Both the position numbers and the translations under genes were made by a program. From Siphonodentalium dalli (taxonomy: Eukaryota; Mollusca; Scaphopoda; Gadilida; Siphonodentaliidae), in assembly GCA_032622095.1 (NCBI GenBank), contig CP136068.1, positions 119,893,509 through 119,957,508 of the forward strand: DNA of 64,000 nt, read 5' to 3'. Every line of letters starts with the position of its first letter. The first letter of the stretch is position 1. The notes below the pieces were generated by a model that did no database searches, was not told where the DNA came from, and saw only the letters and a list, made by a program, of their open reading frames with translations. This document shows positions 45,179-59,700 of this stretch, piece after piece.

Positions 45179-48100
45179 GGCGGCCAGCAGCCATCTTGGA
45201 TTTTACTCTTTGTATGACTAAATTCTTTAGCACGGGCTACAGGTTGTACCTTTAGTCCGATCATCATAGAATTTGTCATGGCTGTTGAAATTGGAATGTA
45301 GATGGGAACGAGTCATTTTGGGGTCATTTGGACAAAAAATATGGCCGCCAGTGGCCAACTTGGATTTCAAAATTCAATCCATTAGCACGGGCCACAGGTC
45401 GTACTGTTCGTCTGATCATCATGAAATTTGTCATGGATGTTAATGTTGACATGTAGATGGGAACGAGTAATTTTGGGGTCATTCGGCCAAAAAACATGGC
45501 GGCCAGCAGCCATCTTGGATTTTACTCTTTGTATGACTAAATTCTTTAGCACGGGCTACAGGTCGTACCTTTAGTCTGATCATCATCAAATTTGTCATGG
45601 TTGTTAATATTGACATGTAGATGGGAACGAGTCATTTTGGGGTCATTCGGTCAAAAATCATGGCCGCCAGCAGGCATCTTTGATTTTACTCTTTGTATGA
45701 CTAAATCCTTTAGCACGGGCTACAGGTCGTACCTTTAGTCTGATCATCATAAAATTTGTTATGGCTGTTGAAATTGGAATGTAGATGGGAACGAGTCATT
45801 TTGGGGTCATTCGGACAAAAAACAATGGCCGCCAGTGGCCATCTTGGATTTCAAAATTCAATCCATTAGCACGGGCCACAGGTCGTACTGTTCGTCTGAT
45901 CATCATGAAATTTGTGATGGATGTTAATATTGACATGTAGATGGGAACGAGTAATTTTGGGGTCATTCGGCCAAAAAACATGGCGGCCAGCAACCATCTT
46001 GGATTTTACTCTTTGTATGACTAAATTCTTTAGCACGGGCTACAGGTTGTACCTTTAGTCCGATCATCATAGAATTTGTCATGGCTGTTGAAATTGGAAT
46101 GTAGATGGGAACGAGTCATTTTGGGGTCATTTGGACAAAAAACATGGCCGCCAGTGGCCAACTTGGATTTCAAAATTCAATCCATTAGCACGGGCCACAG
46201 GTCGTACTGTTCGTCTGATCATCATGAAATTTGTCATGGATGTTAATGTTGACATGTAGATGGGAACGAGTAATTTTGGGGTCATTCGGCCAAAAAACAT
46301 GGCGGCCAGCAGCTATCTTGGATTTTACTCTTTGTATGACTAAATTCTTTAGCACAGGCTACAGGTCGTACCTTTAGTCTGATCATCATCAAATTTGTCA
46401 TGGCTGTTAATATTGACATGTAGATGGGAACGAGTCATTTTGGGGTTATTTGGCCCAAAAACATGGCCGCCAGCAGCCATCTTGGATTTTACTCTTTGTA
46501 TGACTAAATTCTTTAGCACAGGCTACAGGTCGTACCTTTAGTCTGATCATCATCAAATTTGTCATGGTTGTTAATAATGACATGTAGATGGGAACGAGTC
46601 ATTTTGGGGTCATTCGGTCAAAAAACATGGCCGCCAGCAGGCATCTTTGATTTTACTCTTTGTATGACTAAATCCTTTAGCACGGGCTACAGGTCGTACC
46701 TTTAGTCTGATCATCATAAAATTTGTTATGGCTGTTGAAATTGGAATGTAGATGGGAACGAGTCATTTTGGGGTCATTCGGCCAAAAAACATGGCGGCCA
46801 GCAGCCATCTTGGATTTTACTCTTTGTATGACTAAATTCTTTAGCACAGGCTACAGGTCGTACCTTTAGTCTGATCATCATCAAATTTGTCATGGTTGTT
46901 AATATTGACATGTAGATGGGAACGAGTAATTTTGGGGTCATTCGGCCAAAAAACATGGCGGCCAGCAGCCATCTTGGATTTTACTCTTTGTATGACTAAA
47001 TTCTTTAGCACAGGCTACAGGTCGTACCTTTAGTCTGATCATCATCAAATTTGTCATGGTTGTTAATATTGACATGTAGATGGGAACGAGTCATTTTGGG
47101 GTTATTTGGCCCAAAAACATGGCCGCCAGCAGCCATCTTGGATTTTACTCTTGTATGACTAAATCCTTTAGCACGGGCTACAGGTCGTACCTTTAGTCTG
47201 ATCATCATAAAATATGTCATGAATGTTGATAATAACATGTAGATGGGAACGAGTCATTTTGGGGTCGTTCGGTCAAAAAACATGGCCGCCAGCAGGCATC
47301 TTTGATTTTACTCTTTGTATGACTAAATCCTTTAGCACGGGCTACAGGTCGTACCTTTAGTCTGATCATCATAAAATTTGTTATGGCTGTTGAAATTGGA
47401 ATGTAGATGGGAACGAGTCATTTTGGGGTCATTCGGACAAAAAATAATGGCTGCCAGTGGCCATCTTGGATTTCAAAATTCAATCCATTAGCACGGGCCA
47501 CAGGTCGTACTGTTCGGCTGATCATCATGAAATTTGTCATGGATGTTAATATTGACATGTAGATGGGAACGAGTAATTTTGGGGTCATTCGGCCAAAAAA
47601 CATGGCGGCCAGCAGCCATCTTGGATTTTACTCTTTGTATGACTAAATTCTTTAGCACGGGCTACAGGTCGTACCTTTAGTCTGATCATCATCAAATTTG
47701 TCATGGATGTTAATATTGATATGTAGATGGGAACGAGTAATTTTGGGGTCATTTGGCCCAAAAACATGGCCGCCAGCAGCCATCTTGGATTTTACTCTTT
47801 GTATGACTAAATCCTTTAGCACGGGCCACAGGTCGTACTGTTCGTCTGATCATCATGAAATTTGTCATGGATGTTAATGTTGACATGTAGATGGGAACGA
47901 GTAATTTTGGGGTCATTCGGCCAAAAAACATGGCGGCCAGCAGCCATCTTGGATTTTACTCTTTGTATGACTAAATTCTTTAGCACGGGCTACAGGTCGT
48001 ACCTTTAGTCTGATCATCATCAAATTTGTCATGGTTGTTAATATTGACATGTAGATGGGAACGAGTCATTTTGGGGTCATTCGGTCAAAAATCATGGCCG

Positions 48101-48782
48101 CCAGCAGGCATCTTTGATTTTACTCTTTGTATGACTAAATCCTTTAGCACGGGCTACAGGTCGTACCTTTAGTCTGATCATCATAAAATTTGTTATGGCT
48201 GTTGAAATTGGAATGTAGATGGGAACGAGTCATTTTGGGGTCATTCGGACAAAAAACAATGGCCGCCAGTGGCCATCTTGGATTTCAAAATTCAATCCAT
48301 TAGCACGGGCCACAGGTCGTACTGTTCGTCTGATCATCATGAAATTTGTGATGGATGTTAATATTGACATGTAGATGGGAACGAGTAATTTTGGGGTCAT
48401 TCGGCCAAAAAACATGGCGGCCAGCAACCATCTTGGATTTTACTCTTTGTATGACTAAATTCTTTAGCACGGGCTACAGGTTGTACCTTTAGTCCGATCA
48501 TCATAGAATTTGTCATGGCTGTTGAAATTGGAATGTAGATGGGAACGAGTCATTTTGGGGTCATTTGGACAAAAAATATGGCCGCCAGTGGCCAACTTGG
48601 ATTTCAAAATTCAATCCATTAGCACGGGCCACAGGTCGTACTGTTCGTCTGATCATCATGAAATTTGTCATGGATGTTAATGTTGACATGTAGATGGGAA
48701 CGAGTAATTTTGGGGTCATTCGGCCAAAAAACATGGCGGCCAGCAGCTATCTTGGATTTTACTCTTTGTATGACTAAATTCT

Positions 48783-51700
48783 TTAGCACAGGCTACAGGT
48801 CGTACCTTTAGTCTGATCATCATCAAATTTGTCATGGCTGTTAATATTGACATGTAGATGGGAACGAGTCATTTTGGGGTTATTTGGCCCAAAAACATGG
48901 CCGCCAGCAGCCATCTTGGATTTTACTCTTGTATGACTAAATCCTTTAGCACGGGCTACAGGTCGTACCTTTAGTCTGATCATCATAAAATATGTCATGA
49001 ATGTTGATAATAACATGTAGATGGGAACGAGTCATTTTGGGGTCGTTCGGTCAAAAAACATGGCCGCCAGCAGGCATCTTTGATTTTACTCTTTGTATGA
49101 CTAAATTCTTTAGCACGGGCTACAGGTCGTACCTTTAGTCTGATCATCATAAAATTTGTTATGGCTGTTGAAATTGGAATGTAGATGGGAACGAGTCATT
49201 TTGGGGTCATTCGGACAAAAAATAATGGCTGCCAGTGGCCATCTTGGATTTCAAAATTCAATCCATTAGCACGGGCCACAGGTCGTACTGTTCGGCTGAT
49301 CATCATGAAATTTGTCATGGATGTTAATATTGACATGTAGATGGGAACGAGTAATTTTGGGGTCATTCGGCCAAAAAACATGGCGGCCAGCAGCCATCTT
49401 GGATTTTACTCTTTGTATGACTAAATTCTTTAGCACGGGCTACAGGTCGTACCTTTAGTCTGATCATCATCAAATTTGTCATGGATGTTAGTATTGATAT
49501 GTAGATGGGAACGAGTAATTTTGGGGTCATTTGGCCCAAAAACATGGCCGCCAGCAGCCATCTTGGATTTTACTCTTTGTATGACTAAATCCTTTAGCAC
49601 GGGCTACAGGTCGTACCTTTAGTCTGATCATCATAAAATTTGTCATGAATGTTAATAATGACATGTAGATGGGAACGAGTCATTTTGGGGTCATTCGGTC
49701 AAAAAACATGGCCGCCAGCAGGCATCTTTGATTTTACTCTTTGTATGACTAAATCCTTTAGCACGGGCTACAGGTCGTACCTTTAGTCTGATCATCATAA
49801 AATTTGTTATGGCTGTTGAAATTGGAATGTAGATGGGAACGAGTCATTTTGGGGTCATTCGGACAAAAAACAATGGCCGCCAGTGGCCATCTTGGATTTC
49901 AAAATTCAATCCATTAGCACGGGCCACAGGTCGCACTGTTCGGCTGATCATCATGAAATTTGTCATGGATGTTAATATTGACATGTAGATGGGAACGAGT
50001 AATTTTGGGGTCATTCGGCCAAAAAACATGGCGGCCAGCAGCCATCTTGGATTTTACTCTTTGTATGACTAAATCCTTTAGCACGGGCTACAGGTCGTAC
50101 CTTTAGTCTGATCATCATAAAATTTGTCATGAATGTTAATAATGACATGTAGATGGGAACGAGTCATTTTGGGGTCATTCGGTCAAAAAACATGGCCGCC
50201 AGCAGGCATCTTTGATTTTACTCTTTGTATGACTAAATCCTTTAGCACGGGCTACAGGTCGTACCTTTAGTCTGATCATCATAAAATTTGTTATGGCTGT
50301 TGAAATTGGAATGTAGATGGGAACGAGTCATTTTGGGGTCATTCGGACAAAAAACAATGGCCGCCAGTGGCCATCTTGGATTTCAAAATTCAATCCATTA
50401 GCACGGGCCACAGGTCGTACTGTTCGTCTGATCATCATGAAATTTGTGATGGATGTTAATATTGACATGTAGATGGGAACGAGTAATTTTGGGGTCATTC
50501 GGCCAAAAAACATGGCGGCCAGCAGCCATCTTGGATTTTACTCTTTGTATGACTAAATTCTTTAGCACGGGCTACAGGTTGTACCTTTAGTCCGATCATC
50601 ATAGAATTTGTCATGGCTGTTGAAATTGGAATGTAGATGGGAACGAGTCATTTTGGGGTCATTTGGACAAAAAACATGGCCGCCAGTGGCCAACTTGGAT
50701 TTCAAAATTCAATCCATTAGCACGGGCCACAGGTCGTACTGTTCGTCTGATCATCATGAAATTTGTCATGGATGTTAATGTTGACATGTAGATGGGAACG
50801 AGTAATTTTGGGGTCATTCGGCCAAAAAACATGGCGGCCAGCAGCCATCTTGGATTTTACTCTTTGTATGACTAAATTCTTTAGCACGGGCTACAGGTCG
50901 TACCTTTAGTCTGATCATCATCAAATTTGTCATGGTTGTTAATATTGACATGTAGATGGGAACGAGTCATTTTGGGGTCATTCGGTCAAAAATCATGGCC
51001 GCCAGCAGGCATCTTTGATTTTACTCTTTGTATGACTAAATTCTTTAGCACGGGCTACAGGTTGTACCTTTAGTCCGATCATCATAGAATTTGTCATGGC
51101 TGTTGAAATTGGAATGTAGATGGGAACGAGTCATTTTGGGGTCATTTGGACAAAAAATATGGCCGCCAGTGGCCAACTTGGATTTCAAAATTCAATCCAT
51201 TAGCACGGGCCACAGGTCGTACTGTTCGTCTGATCATCATGAAATTTGTCATGGATGTTAATGTTGACATGTAGATGGGAACGAGTAATTTTGGGGTCAT
51301 TCGGCCAAAAAACATGGCGGCCAGCAGCTATCTTGGATTTTACTCTTTGTATGACTAAATTCTTTAGCACAGGCTACAGGTCGTACCTTTAGTCTGATCA
51401 TCATCAAATTTGTCATGGCTGTTAATATTGACATGTAGATGGGAACGAGTCATTTTGGGGTTATTTGGCCCAAAAACATGGCCGCCAGCAGCCATCTTGG
51501 ATTTTACTCTTGTATGACTAAATCCTTTAGCACGGGCTACAGGTCGTACCTTTAGTCTGATCATCATAAAATATGTCATGAATGTTGATAATAACATGTA
51601 GATGGGAACGAGTCATTTTGGGGTCGTTCGGTCAAAAAACATGGCCGCCAGCAGGCATCTTTGATTTTACTCTTTGTATGACTAAATTCTTTAGCACGGG

Positions 51701-53094
51701 CTACAGGTCGTACCTTTAGTCTGATCATCATAAAATTTGTTATGGCTGTTGAAATTGGAATGTAGATGGGAACGAGTCATTTTGGGGTCATTCGGACAAA
51801 AAATAATGGCTGCCAGTGGCCATCTTGGATTTCAAAATTCAATCCATTAGCACGGGCCACAGGTCGTACTGTTCGGCTGATCATCATGAAATTTGTCATG
51901 GATGTTAATATTGACATGTAGATGGGAACGAGTAATTTTGGGGTCATTCGGCCAAAAAACATGGCGGCCAGCAGCCATCTTGGATTTTACTCTTTGTATG
52001 ACTAAATTCTTTAGCACGGGCTACAGGTCGTACCTTTAGTCTGATCATCATCAAATTTGTCATGGATGTTAGTATTGATATGTAGATGGGAACGAGTAAT
52101 TTTGGGGTCATTTGGCCCAAAAACATGGCCGCCAGCAGCCATCTTGGATTTTACTCTTTGTATGACTAAATCCTTTAGCACGGGCTACAGGTCGTACCTT
52201 TAGTCTGATCATCATAAAATTTGTCATGAATGTTAATAATGACATGTAGATGGGAACGAGTCATTTTGGGGTCATTCGGTCAAAAAACATGGCCGCCAGC
52301 AGGCATCTTTGATTTTACTCTTTGTATGACTAAATCCTTTAGCACGGGCTACAGGTCGTACCTTTAGTCTGATCATCATAAAATTTGTTATGGCTGTTGA
52401 AATTGGAATGTAGATGGGAACGAGTCATTTTGGGGTCATTCGGACAAAAAACAATGGCCGCCAGTGGCCATCTTGGATTTCAAAATTCAATCCATTAGCA
52501 CGGGCCACAGGTCGCACTGTTCGGCTGATCATCATGAAATTTGTCATGGATGTTAATATTGACATGTAGATGGGAACGAGTAATTTTGGGGTCATTCGGC
52601 CAAAAAACATGGCGGCCAGCAGCCATCTTGGATTTTACTCTTTGTATGACTAAATCCTTTAGCACGGGCTACAGGTCGTACCTTTAGTCTGATCATCATA
52701 AAATTTGTCATGAATGTTAATAATGACATGTAGATGGGAACGAGTCATTTTGGGGTCATTCGGTCAAAAAACATGGCCGCCAGCAGGCATCTTTGATTTT
52801 ACTCTTTGTATGACTAAATCCTTTAGCACGGGCTACAGGTCGTACCTTTAGTCTGATCATCATAAAATTTGTTATGGCTGTTGAAATTGGAATGTAGATG
52901 GGAACGAGTCATTTTGGGGTCATTCGGACAAAAAACAATGGCCGCCAGTGGCCATCTTGGATTTCAAAATTCAATCCATTAGCACGGGCCACAGGTCGTA
53001 CTGTTCGTCTGATCATCATGAAATTTGTGATGGATGTTAATATTGACATGTAGATGGGAACGAGTAATTTTGGGGTCATTCGGCCAAAAAACAT
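48783..53094 (-). repeat. 2,581-bp higher-order duplication in the satellite
   Basis: Variant monomers at 48,783, 49,196, 49,363, 49,844 and 50,328 recur with a constant 2,581-bp offset at 51,364 to 52,909, including the private change GTCGCACTGTTCGG and the GATGTTAGTATTGATATG variant. The same five-variant block appears a third time at 61,370-63,100 (offset 10,006 from 51,364). Confidence 0.87.
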
Positions 53095-53722
53095 GGCGGC
53101 CAGCAGCCATCTTGGATTTTACTCTTTGTATGACTAAATTCTTTAGCACGGGCTACAGGTTGTACCTTTAGTCCGATCATCATAGAATTTGTCATGGCTG
53201 TTGAAATTGGAATGTAGATGGGAACGAGTCATTTTGGGGTCATTTGGACAAAAAACATGGCCGCCAGTGGCCAACTTGGATTTCAAAATTCAATCCATTA
53301 GCACGGGCCACAGGTCGTACTGTTCGTCTGATCATCATGAAATTTGTCATGGATGTTAATGTTGACATGTAGATGGGAACGAGTAATTTTGGGGTCATTC
53401 GGCCAAAAAACATGGCGGCCAGCAGCCATCTTGGATTTTACTCTTTGTATGACTAAATTCTTTAGCACGGGCTACAGGTCGTACCTTTAGTCTGATCATC
53501 ATCAAATTTGTCATGGTTGTTAATATTGACATGTAGATGGGAACGAGTCATTTTGGGGTCATTCGGTCAAAAATCATGGCCGCCAGCAGGCATCTTTGAT
53601 TTTACTCTTTGTATGACTAAATCCTTTAGCACGGGCTACAGGTCGTACCTTTAGTCTGATCATCATAAAATTTGTTATGGCTGTTGAAATTGGAATGTAG
53701 ATGGGAACGAGTCATTTTGGGG

Positions 53723-56700
53723 TCATTCGGCCAAAAAACATGGCGGCCAGCAGCCATCTTGGATTTTACTCTTTGTATGACTAAATTCTTTAGCACAGGC
53801 TACAGGTCGTACCTTTAGTCTGATCATCATCAAATTTGTCATGGTTGTTAATATTGACATGTAGATGGGAACGAGTAATTTTGGGGTCATTCGGCCAAAA
53901 AACATGGCGGCCAGCAGCCATCTTGGATTTTACTCTTTGTATGACTAAATTCTTTAGCACAGGCTACAGGTCGTACCTTTAGTCTGATCATCATCAAATT
54001 TGTCATGGTTGTTAATATTGACATGTAGATGGGAACGAGTCATTTTGGGGTTATTTGGCCCAAAAACATGGCCGCCAGCAGCCATCTTGGATTTTACTCT
54101 TGTATGACTAAATCCTTTAGCACGGGCTACAGGTCGTACCTTTAGTCTGATCATCATAAAATATGTCATGAATGTTGATAATAACATGTAGATGGGAACG
54201 AGTCATTTTGGGGTCGTTCGGTCAAAAAACATGGCCGCCAGCAGGCATCTTTGATTTTACTCTTTGTATGACTAAATCCTTTAGCACGGGCTACAGGTCG
54301 TACCTTTAGTCTGATCATCATAAAATTTGTTATGGCTGTTGAAATTGGAATGTAGATGGGAACGAGTCATTTTGGGGTCATTCGGACAAAAAATAATGGC
54401 TGCCAGTGGCCATCTTGGATTTCAAAATTCAATCCATTAGCACGGGCCACAGGTCGTACTGTTCGGCTGATCATCATGAAATTTGTCATGGATGTTAATA
54501 TTGACATGTAGATGGGAACGAGTAATTTTGGGGTCATTCGGCCAAAAAACATGGCGGCCAGCAGCCATCTTGGATTTTACTCTTTGTATGACTAAATTCT
54601 TTAGCACGGGCTACAGGTCGTACCTTTAGTCTGATCATCATCAAATTTGTCATGGATGTTAATATTGATATGTAGATGGGAACGAGTAATTTTGGGGTCA
54701 TTTGGCCCAAAAACATGGCCGCCAGCAGCCATCTTGGATTTTACTCTTTGTATGACTAAATCCTTTAGCACGGGCTACAGGTCGTACCTTTAGTCTGATC
54801 ATCATAAAATTTGTCATGAATGTTAATAATGACATGTAGATGGGAACGAGTCATTTTGGGGTCATTCGGTCAAAAAACATGGCCGCCAGCAGGCATCTTT
54901 GATTTTACTCTTTGTATGACTAAATCCTTTAGCACGGGCTACAGGTCGTACCTTTAGTCTGATCATCATAAAATTTGTTATGGCTGTTGAAATTGGAATG
55001 TAGATGGGAACGAGTCATTTTGGGGTCATTCGGACAAAAAACAATGGCCGCCAGTGGCCATCTTGGATTTCAAAATTCAATCCATTAGCACGGGCCACAG
55101 GTCGTACTGTTCGTCTGATCATCATGAAATTTGTGATGGATGTTAATATTGACATGTAGATGGGAACGAGTAATTTTGGGGTCATTCGGCCAAAAAACAT
55201 GGCGGCCAGCAGCCATCTTGGATTTTACTCTTTGTATGACTAAATTCTTTAGCACGGGCTACAGGTTGTACCTTTAGTCCGATCATCATAGAATTTGTCA
55301 TGGCTGTTGAAATTGGAATGTAGATGGGAACGAGTCATTTTGGGGTCATTTGGACAAAAAACATGGCCGCCAGTGGCCAACTTGGATTTCAAAATTCAAT
55401 CCATTAGCACGGGCCACAGGTCGTACTGTTCGTCTGATCATCATGAAATTTGTCATGGATGTTAATGTTGACATGTAGATGGGAACGAGTAATTTTGGGG
55501 TCATTCGGCCAAAAAACATGGCGGCCAGCAGCCATCTTGGATTTTACTCTTTGTATGACTAAATTCTTTAGCACGGGCTACAGGTCGTACCTTTAGTCTG
55601 ATCATCATCAAATTTGTCATGGTTGTTAATATTGACATGTAGATGGGAACGAGTCATTTTGGGGTCATTCGGTCAAAAATCATGGCCGCCAGCAGGCATC
55701 TTTGATTTTACTCTTTGTATGACTAAATCCTTTAGCACGGGCTACAGGTCGTACCTTTAGTCTGATCATCATAAAATTTGTTATGGCTGTTGAAATTGGA
55801 ATGTAGATGGGAACGAGTCATTTTGGGGTCATTCGGACAAAAAACAATGGCCGCCAGTGGCCATCTTGGATTTCAAAATTCAATCCATTAGCACGGGCCA
55901 CAGGTCGTACTGTTCGTCTGATCATCATGAAATTTGTGATGGATGTTAATATTGACATGTAGATGGGAACGAGTAATTTTGGGGTCATTCGGCCAAAAAA
56001 GATGGCGGCCAGCAACCATCTTGGATTTTACTCTTTGTATGACTAAATTCTTTAGCACGGGCTACAGGTTGTACCTTTAGTCCGATCATCATAGAATTTG
56101 TCATGGCTGTTGAAATTGGAATGTAGATGGGAACGAGTCATTTTGGGGTCATTTGGACAAAAAATATGGCCGCCAGTGGCCAACTTGGATTTCAAAATTC
56201 AATCCATTAGCACGGGCCACAGGTCGTACTGTTCGTCTGATCATCATGAAATTTGTCATGGATGTTAATGTTGACATGTAGATGGGAACGAGTAATTTTG
56301 GGGTCATTCGGCCAAAAAACATGGCGGCCAGCAGCTATCTTGGATTTTACTCTTTGTATGACTAAATTCTTTAGCACAGGCTACAGGTCGTACCTTTAGT
56401 CTGATCATCATCAAATTTGTCATGGCTGTTAATATTGACATGTAGATGGGAACGAGTCATTTTGGGGTTATTTGGCCCAAAAACATGGCCGCCAGCAGCC
56501 ATCTTGGATTTTACTCTTGTATGACTAAATCCTTTAGCACGGGCTACAGGTCGTACCTTTAGTCTGATCATCATAAAATATGTCATGAATGTTGATAATA
56601 ACATGTAGATGGGAACGAGTCATTTTGGGGTCGTTCGGTCAAAAAACATGGCCGCCAGCAGGCATCTTTGATTTTACTCTTTGTATGACTAAATCCTTTA

Positions 56701-59700
56701 GCACGGGCTACAGGTCGTACCTTTAGTCTGATCATCATAAAATTTGTTATGGCTGTTGAAATTGGAATGTAGATGGGAACGAGTCATTTTGGGGTCATTC
56801 GGACAAAAAATAATGGCTGCCAGTGGCCATCTTGGATTTCAAAATTCAATCCATTAGCACGGGCCACAGGTCGTACTGTTCGGCTGATCATCATGAAATT
56901 TGTCATGGATGTTAATATTGACATGTAGATGGGAACGAGTAATTTTGGGGTCATTCGGCCAAAAAACATGGCGGCCAGCAGGCATCTTTGATTTTACTCT
57001 TTGTATGACTAAATCCTTTAGCACGGGCTACAGGTCGTACCTTTAGTCTGATCATCATAAAATTTGTTATGGCTGTTGAAATTGGAATGTAGATGGGAAC
57101 GAGTCATTTTGGGGTCATTCGGACAAAAAACAATGGCCGCCAGTGGCCATCTTGGATTTCAAAATTCAATCCATTAGCACGGGCCACAGGTCGCACTGTT
57201 CGGCTGATCATCATGAAATTTGTCATGGATGTTAATATTGACATGTAGATGGGAACGAGTAATTTTGGGGTCATTCGGTCAAAAAACATGGCCGCCAGCA
57301 GGCATCTTTGATTTTACTCTTTGTATGACTAAATCCTTTAGCACGGGCTACAGGTCGTACCTTTAGTCTGATCATCATAAAATTTGTTATGGCTGTTGAA
57401 ATTGGAATGTAGATGGGAACGAGTCATTTTGGGGTCATTCGGACAAAAAACAATGGCCGCCAGTGGCCATCTTGGATTTCAAAATTCAATCCATTAGCAC
57501 GGGCCACAGGTCGCACTGTTCGGCTGATCATCATGAAATTTGTCATGGATGTTAATATTGACATGTAGATGGGAACGAGTAATTTTGGGGTCATTCGGCC
57601 AAAAAACATGGCGGCCAGCAGCCATCTTGGATTTTACTCTTTGTATGACTAAATCCTTTAGCACGGGCTACAGGTCGTACCTTTAGTCTGATCATCATAA
57701 AATTTGTCATGAATGTTAATAATGACATGTAGATGGGAACGAGTCATTTTGGGGTCATTCGGTCAAAAAACATGGCCGCCAGCAGGCATCTTTGATTTTA
57801 CTCTTTGTATGACTAAATCCTTTAGCACGGGCTACAGGTCGTACCTTTAGTCTGATCATCATAAAATTTGTTATGGCTGTTGAAATTGGAATGTAGATGG
57901 GAACGAGTCATTTTGGGGTCATTCGGACAAAAAACAATGGCCGCCAGTGGCCATCTTGGATTTCAAAATTCAATCCATTAGCACGGGCCACAGGTCGTAC
58001 TGTTCGTCTGATCATCATGAAATTTGTGATGGATGTTAATATTGACATGTAGATGGGAACGAGTAATTTTGGGGTCATTCGGCCAAAAAACATGGCGGCC
58101 AGCAGCCATCTTGGATTTTACTCTTTGTATGACTAAATTCTTTAGCACGGGCTACAGGTTGTACCTTTAGTCCGATCATCATAGAATTTGTCATGGCTGT
58201 TGAAATTGGAATGTAGATGGGAACGAGTCATTTTGGGGTCATTTGGACAAAAAACATGGCCGCCAGTGGCCAACTTGGATTTCAAAATTCAATCCATTAG
58301 CACGGGCCACAGGTCGTACTGTTCGTCTGATCATCATGAAATTTGTCATGGATGTTAATGTTGACATGTAGATGGGAACGAGTAATTTTGGGGTCATTCG
58401 GCCAAAAAACATGGCGGCCAGCAGCCATCTTGGATTTTACTCTTTGTATGACTAAATTCTTTAGCACGGGCTACAGGTCGTACCTTTAGTCTGATCATCA
58501 TCAAATTTGTCATGGTTGTTAATATTGACATGTAGATGGGAACGAGTCATTTTGGGGTCATTCGGTCAAAAATCATGGCCGCCAGCAGGCATCTTTGATT
58601 TTACTCTTTGTATGACTAAATCCTTTAGCACGGGCTACAGGTCGTACCTTTAGTCTGATCATCATAAAATTTGTTATGGCTGTTGAAATTGGAATGTAGA
58701 TGGGAACGAGTCATTTTGGGGTCATTCGGCCAAAAAACATGGCGGCCAGCAGCCATCTTGGATTTTACTCTTTGTATGACTAAATTCTTTAGCACAGGCT
58801 ACAGGTCGTACCTTTAGTCTGATCATCATCAAATTTGTCATGGTTGTTAATATTGACATGTAGATGGGAACGAGTAATTTTGGGGTCATTCGGCCAAAAA
58901 ACATGGCGGCCAGCAGCCATCTTGGATTTTACTCTTTGTATGACTAAATTCTTTAGCACAGGCTACAGGTCGTACCTTTAGTCTGATCATCATCAAATTT
59001 GTCATGGTTGTTAATATTGACATGTAGATGGGAACGAGTCATTTTGGGGTTATTTGGCCCAAAAACATGGCCGCCAGCAGCCATCTTGGATTTTACTCTT
59101 GTATGACTAAATCCTTTAGCACGGGCTACAGGTCGTACCTTTAGTCTGATCATCATAAAATATGTCATGAATGTTGATAATAACATGTAGATGGGAACGA
59201 GTCATTTTGGGGTCGTTCGGTCAAAAAACATGGCCGCCAGCAGGCATCTTTGATTTTACTCTTTGTATGACTAAATCCTTTAGCACGGGCTACAGGTCGT
59301 ACCTTTAGTCTGATCATCATAAAATTTGTTATGGCTGTTGAAATTGGAATGTAGATGGGAACGAGTCATTTTGGGGTCATTCGGACAAAAAATAATGGCT
59401 GCCAGTGGCCATCTTGGATTTCAAAATTCAATCCATTAGCACGGGCCACAGGTCGTACTGTTCGGCTGATCATCATGAAATTTGTCATGGATGTTAATAT
59501 TGACATGTAGATGGGAACGAGTAATTTTGGGGTCATTCGGCCAAAAAACATGGCGGCCAGCAGCCATCTTGGATTTTACTCTTTGTATGACTAAATTCTT
59601 TAGCACGGGCTACAGGTCGTACCTTTAGTCTGATCATCATCAAATTTGTCATGGATGTTAATATTGATATGTAGATGGGAACGAGTAATTTTGGGGTCAT

